Shown here piece by piece: positions 61,618 through 64,000 of a DNA stretch of 64,000 bases; the first letter of the stretch is position 1; the number at the start of each line of letters is the position of its first letter. The notes below the pieces were generated by a model, which did not search any database, was not told where the DNA came from, and saw nothing but the letters and a program-made list of their open reading frames with translations. The stretch covers positions 56,158,301-56,222,300 of the forward strand of contig CM067109.1 in NCBI GenBank assembly GCA_034008185.1, read 5' to 3'. This stretch comes from Gorsachius magnificus. Lineage: Eukaryota > Chordata > Aves > Pelecaniformes > Ardeidae. Made by a program: the position numbers and the translations under genes.

Positions 61618-64000
61618 TTATCTGTATGTCTTTAAGTATCCAAGTACGATTTGTTACTGGTCTTTGGCTAATGAAGTCTTAGTACAGTGACGCCCAATTA
61701 CAGAACCACAAAGCTGAATAACATGCAGACTTATGGTTTAGGTTCTTCTTTAGATTTTAATTTTGTTTTCCTATATATTGTGGGTTTTGTAGATTCACTT
61801 CCAAGGTGTAAATAATCTGAAATACTGTCTTCACTAACATGATGCAGATTGCTTTACCACCATGCTTTCTTGTGTGCGATTATCATGTGTGATATCAATT
61901 GCTACTTGCGTTCCCAATAAAAAAAAAGAATTAGGAGCTTCAGGTTTTAAAACAGAGTAGCTAATACTAGCATTTTCTTCCTGTCTGTATGCTAAATTTG
62001 CATTTGGGGATTTTGAAAGAATCTGGATTCCAATATAGGGAAGAGTCAGAACCAAAACTGGAAGTCACTTTGTATTCCATTGGTTCAGAGGTGTTTGGTG
62101 GAAAGTATTTTCTTATGCATTAGTTAAAGCAGAATCTTTAGTAAAAGAGTTAATCATGTCAAAAATGCACCTCATAACCATTCTGTGCCTTATAGGTTCA
62201 TGTTGAACAGATTTTTGTACTAAATGTACTAAATGTGTGACATGTCTTGCAAGAAAGCTGGACGGTATTACAGAATTACTGAAAAATGTGTGCTATGGCA
62301 CTTTATTTCACTTTGTCTGTAAGGACATGACTCTTCTTCATAGGTTTCAGAAGAAGAGAAAAACTGTGGTGCTCTTAAGGGTAGCCTAAAGTATTGTTTA
62401 GTATGTAATAGTTCTGTATTGTCTAGGTTTGTAATTTCGTACAGTCTTCAGGAAAGTAATGTTTTCTCCACAGTGGTAGGTTGCAAAAGTGTAAAGATCT
62501 CATCACCTCTGATTCTGGTGAACTGGAAGACAGGCCACGATTGACCAGGATGGCCTGTACTAACTACATCACCCTTTCCTCAAAGACCCGTGCCTGGTTA
62601 GGATGAATTTGTTGTGTTGTGTGGGGCAAGTTCTGCTTGGTGGCTAGACAGGTCCCTGCAGAGGTGGCCTGTGCCTGTAGTGCTATGCTCCTGACCACAA
62701 TGCAGGCTGAGGGTAGAAGCAGGCTTGGTCTCACTTCTCACCTTCAGAGCATATTCTTCTTCATTACAGTAATGACCACTTTCTCCCCAGAGAAAGCAAA
62801 ATTGGTTGGTACATAACATCGTGCTTGATTTTCTGGGAGTATGCGTGTAAGGAAGACTCGTGTTAGAAGTTTGTTTTACGCTTGTGGGAAATGGAACTGG
62901 AGGTTTCAAAGTGATGTTCATAGTAAAGGGAAAAGCTTCTAGAGGCGTCCAGCTTGGATTTTTGCAGTGTGTGCTATCTCAGAAATGCTTGAGGGTTGCT
63001 CCTTTAACCTTGCACTGCGCTGCTGTGAAATACACTTCTCTGACAAGACCCCTAAAACACTATTATAACGGGCTGCCTTTGTCCTGGGACGCGAGTATTA
63101 CGGTATGAAGCATGAAAGCTTTACAGAAGTGATTAAAATAAAACACAGGCTGAAAGGCGGAAAAGCACAGTGCTGAGCAATGCACCCTGGTGCATGTGTT
63201 TTGTTCCCTGCAGGGCTGAGTAGCTGGGTGAACACGGGGTTTATGCGGCTCTGCAACTGCTCATTCTAAATTTCAACTCCTCCTTTTAAGCAAACACAGG
63301 AATAATATAGATAAGCTCTTCTAGTCACAGAGGATGAGCTCAGTGAATTGGAGCAAAGGAAAAATGTTGTGTGATGTATCCTTTGTGAAATTTCCAACAA
63401 GCAGATCTTAACTTCAAATTGACAGTCAGAAATGCTCATTAACAAACTACTTTTAGTACAAAGACACGAAGAAATTTAAAGGAAGGAAGGAATGACAGCC
63501 CATTAATGAATGAGCCAAATTTTAATTAACACTGATATCACATGTTTCTGAGGTTAAAGTTTGCAGACCTGTAATTTAAAAAAAAAAAAGTATCTATTGG
63601 TTGTACAGTGGTTACCATAATGTCCTGAAAGTTGACCTGAAAGTTTGCCTGAAAGGTGAAGGAAGATAAATTTCTTACTTTCTGAATTTTTGTGATAAAA
63701 TGTCTCATAGTAATTACCTGAAGTTAGATGTTTTGGACAATTGTATCTTCAAGAATGGAAGATTTTTAAATATGCAGTCATATGCTATATGTACATTTTT
63801 GAGTTTTGTTTTACTCATTAGTTCAGGTGTTAAATCAAAATGCAAGTTTTAATTCGGTGGTACTTCAGTTGCTACTGATGCTGCTGTTTGACACTTGTAG
63901 TTACGTTGCAAGCACCACTTCACACTGTTCAGTCCTGCACTAAATAAGCTGTCAGCATTGTGCAAAAAAAGTCATGTTTGTGTCCAGTGGCTAAAGCATA

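Larger units (their letters stand above)
42090..64000 (+). other. Remaining intron 1 sequence to window end
   Basis: Long AT-rich intronic DNA. I support only structural features here (hairpins near 44.0 and 61.57 kb, a palindrome at 51.88 kb, G-rich tracts at 47.05 and 56.2 kb, a poly(T) tract at 60.46 kb). Slightly GC-rich blocks near 48.1-48.9, 50.6-50.9 and 51.8-52.7 kb hold no recognisable exon. Confidence 0.4.

Overview
This window looks like bird genomic DNA. Three sense-strand retrotransposon fragments carry the CR1 reverse-transcriptase coding sequence and the CR1 3' end (short ATTCTRTGATT-type repeats), and the only gene I can name is a vertebrate G-protein alpha subunit. In birds this locus is expected on the Z chromosome, because human chromosome 9 material maps there. 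That placement is inference from known synteny, not something the sequence shows.

Layout. At the left edge (842-984) two short exon-like blocks with good splice signals and a shared open frame end in a stop codon, followed by poly(A) signals. They may be the tail of an unidentified plus-strand gene. From about 1.0 to 17.6 kb the DNA is AT-rich and without recognisable genes. It holds one decayed antisense CR1-like fragment (about 2.7-3.1 kb) and a diverged pair of direct repeats (about 13.2 and 14.3 kb). At 17.7-18.7 kb a four-copy 34-bp minisatellite adjoins a CpG island with no gene attached. A second, larger CpG island (about 22.0-23.7 kb) contains the promoter, leader and first coding exon of GNAQ (exon 1, 23075-23210, plus strand). 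This exon encodes the first 45 residues of G alpha q plus one base of codon 46. Everything from 23211 to the right edge reads as the first GNAQ intron, more than 40 kb. Exon 2, which would complete the P-loop, is not in the window.

Within the intron I can support three CR1 fragments (about 29.46-30.58, 35.75-36.25 and 41.71-42.09 kb, all on the plus strand), homopolymer and dinucleotide tracts, G-rich tracts and several perfect or near-perfect inverted repeats. I found no tRNA, rRNA, CRISPR array, intact mobile element or prokaryotic-type system. The most interesting leads are the unassigned terminal exons, the unexplained upstream CpG island with its minisatellite, the upstream ORFs and possible alternative first exon of GNAQ, and the paired diverged repeats in the intergenic region.
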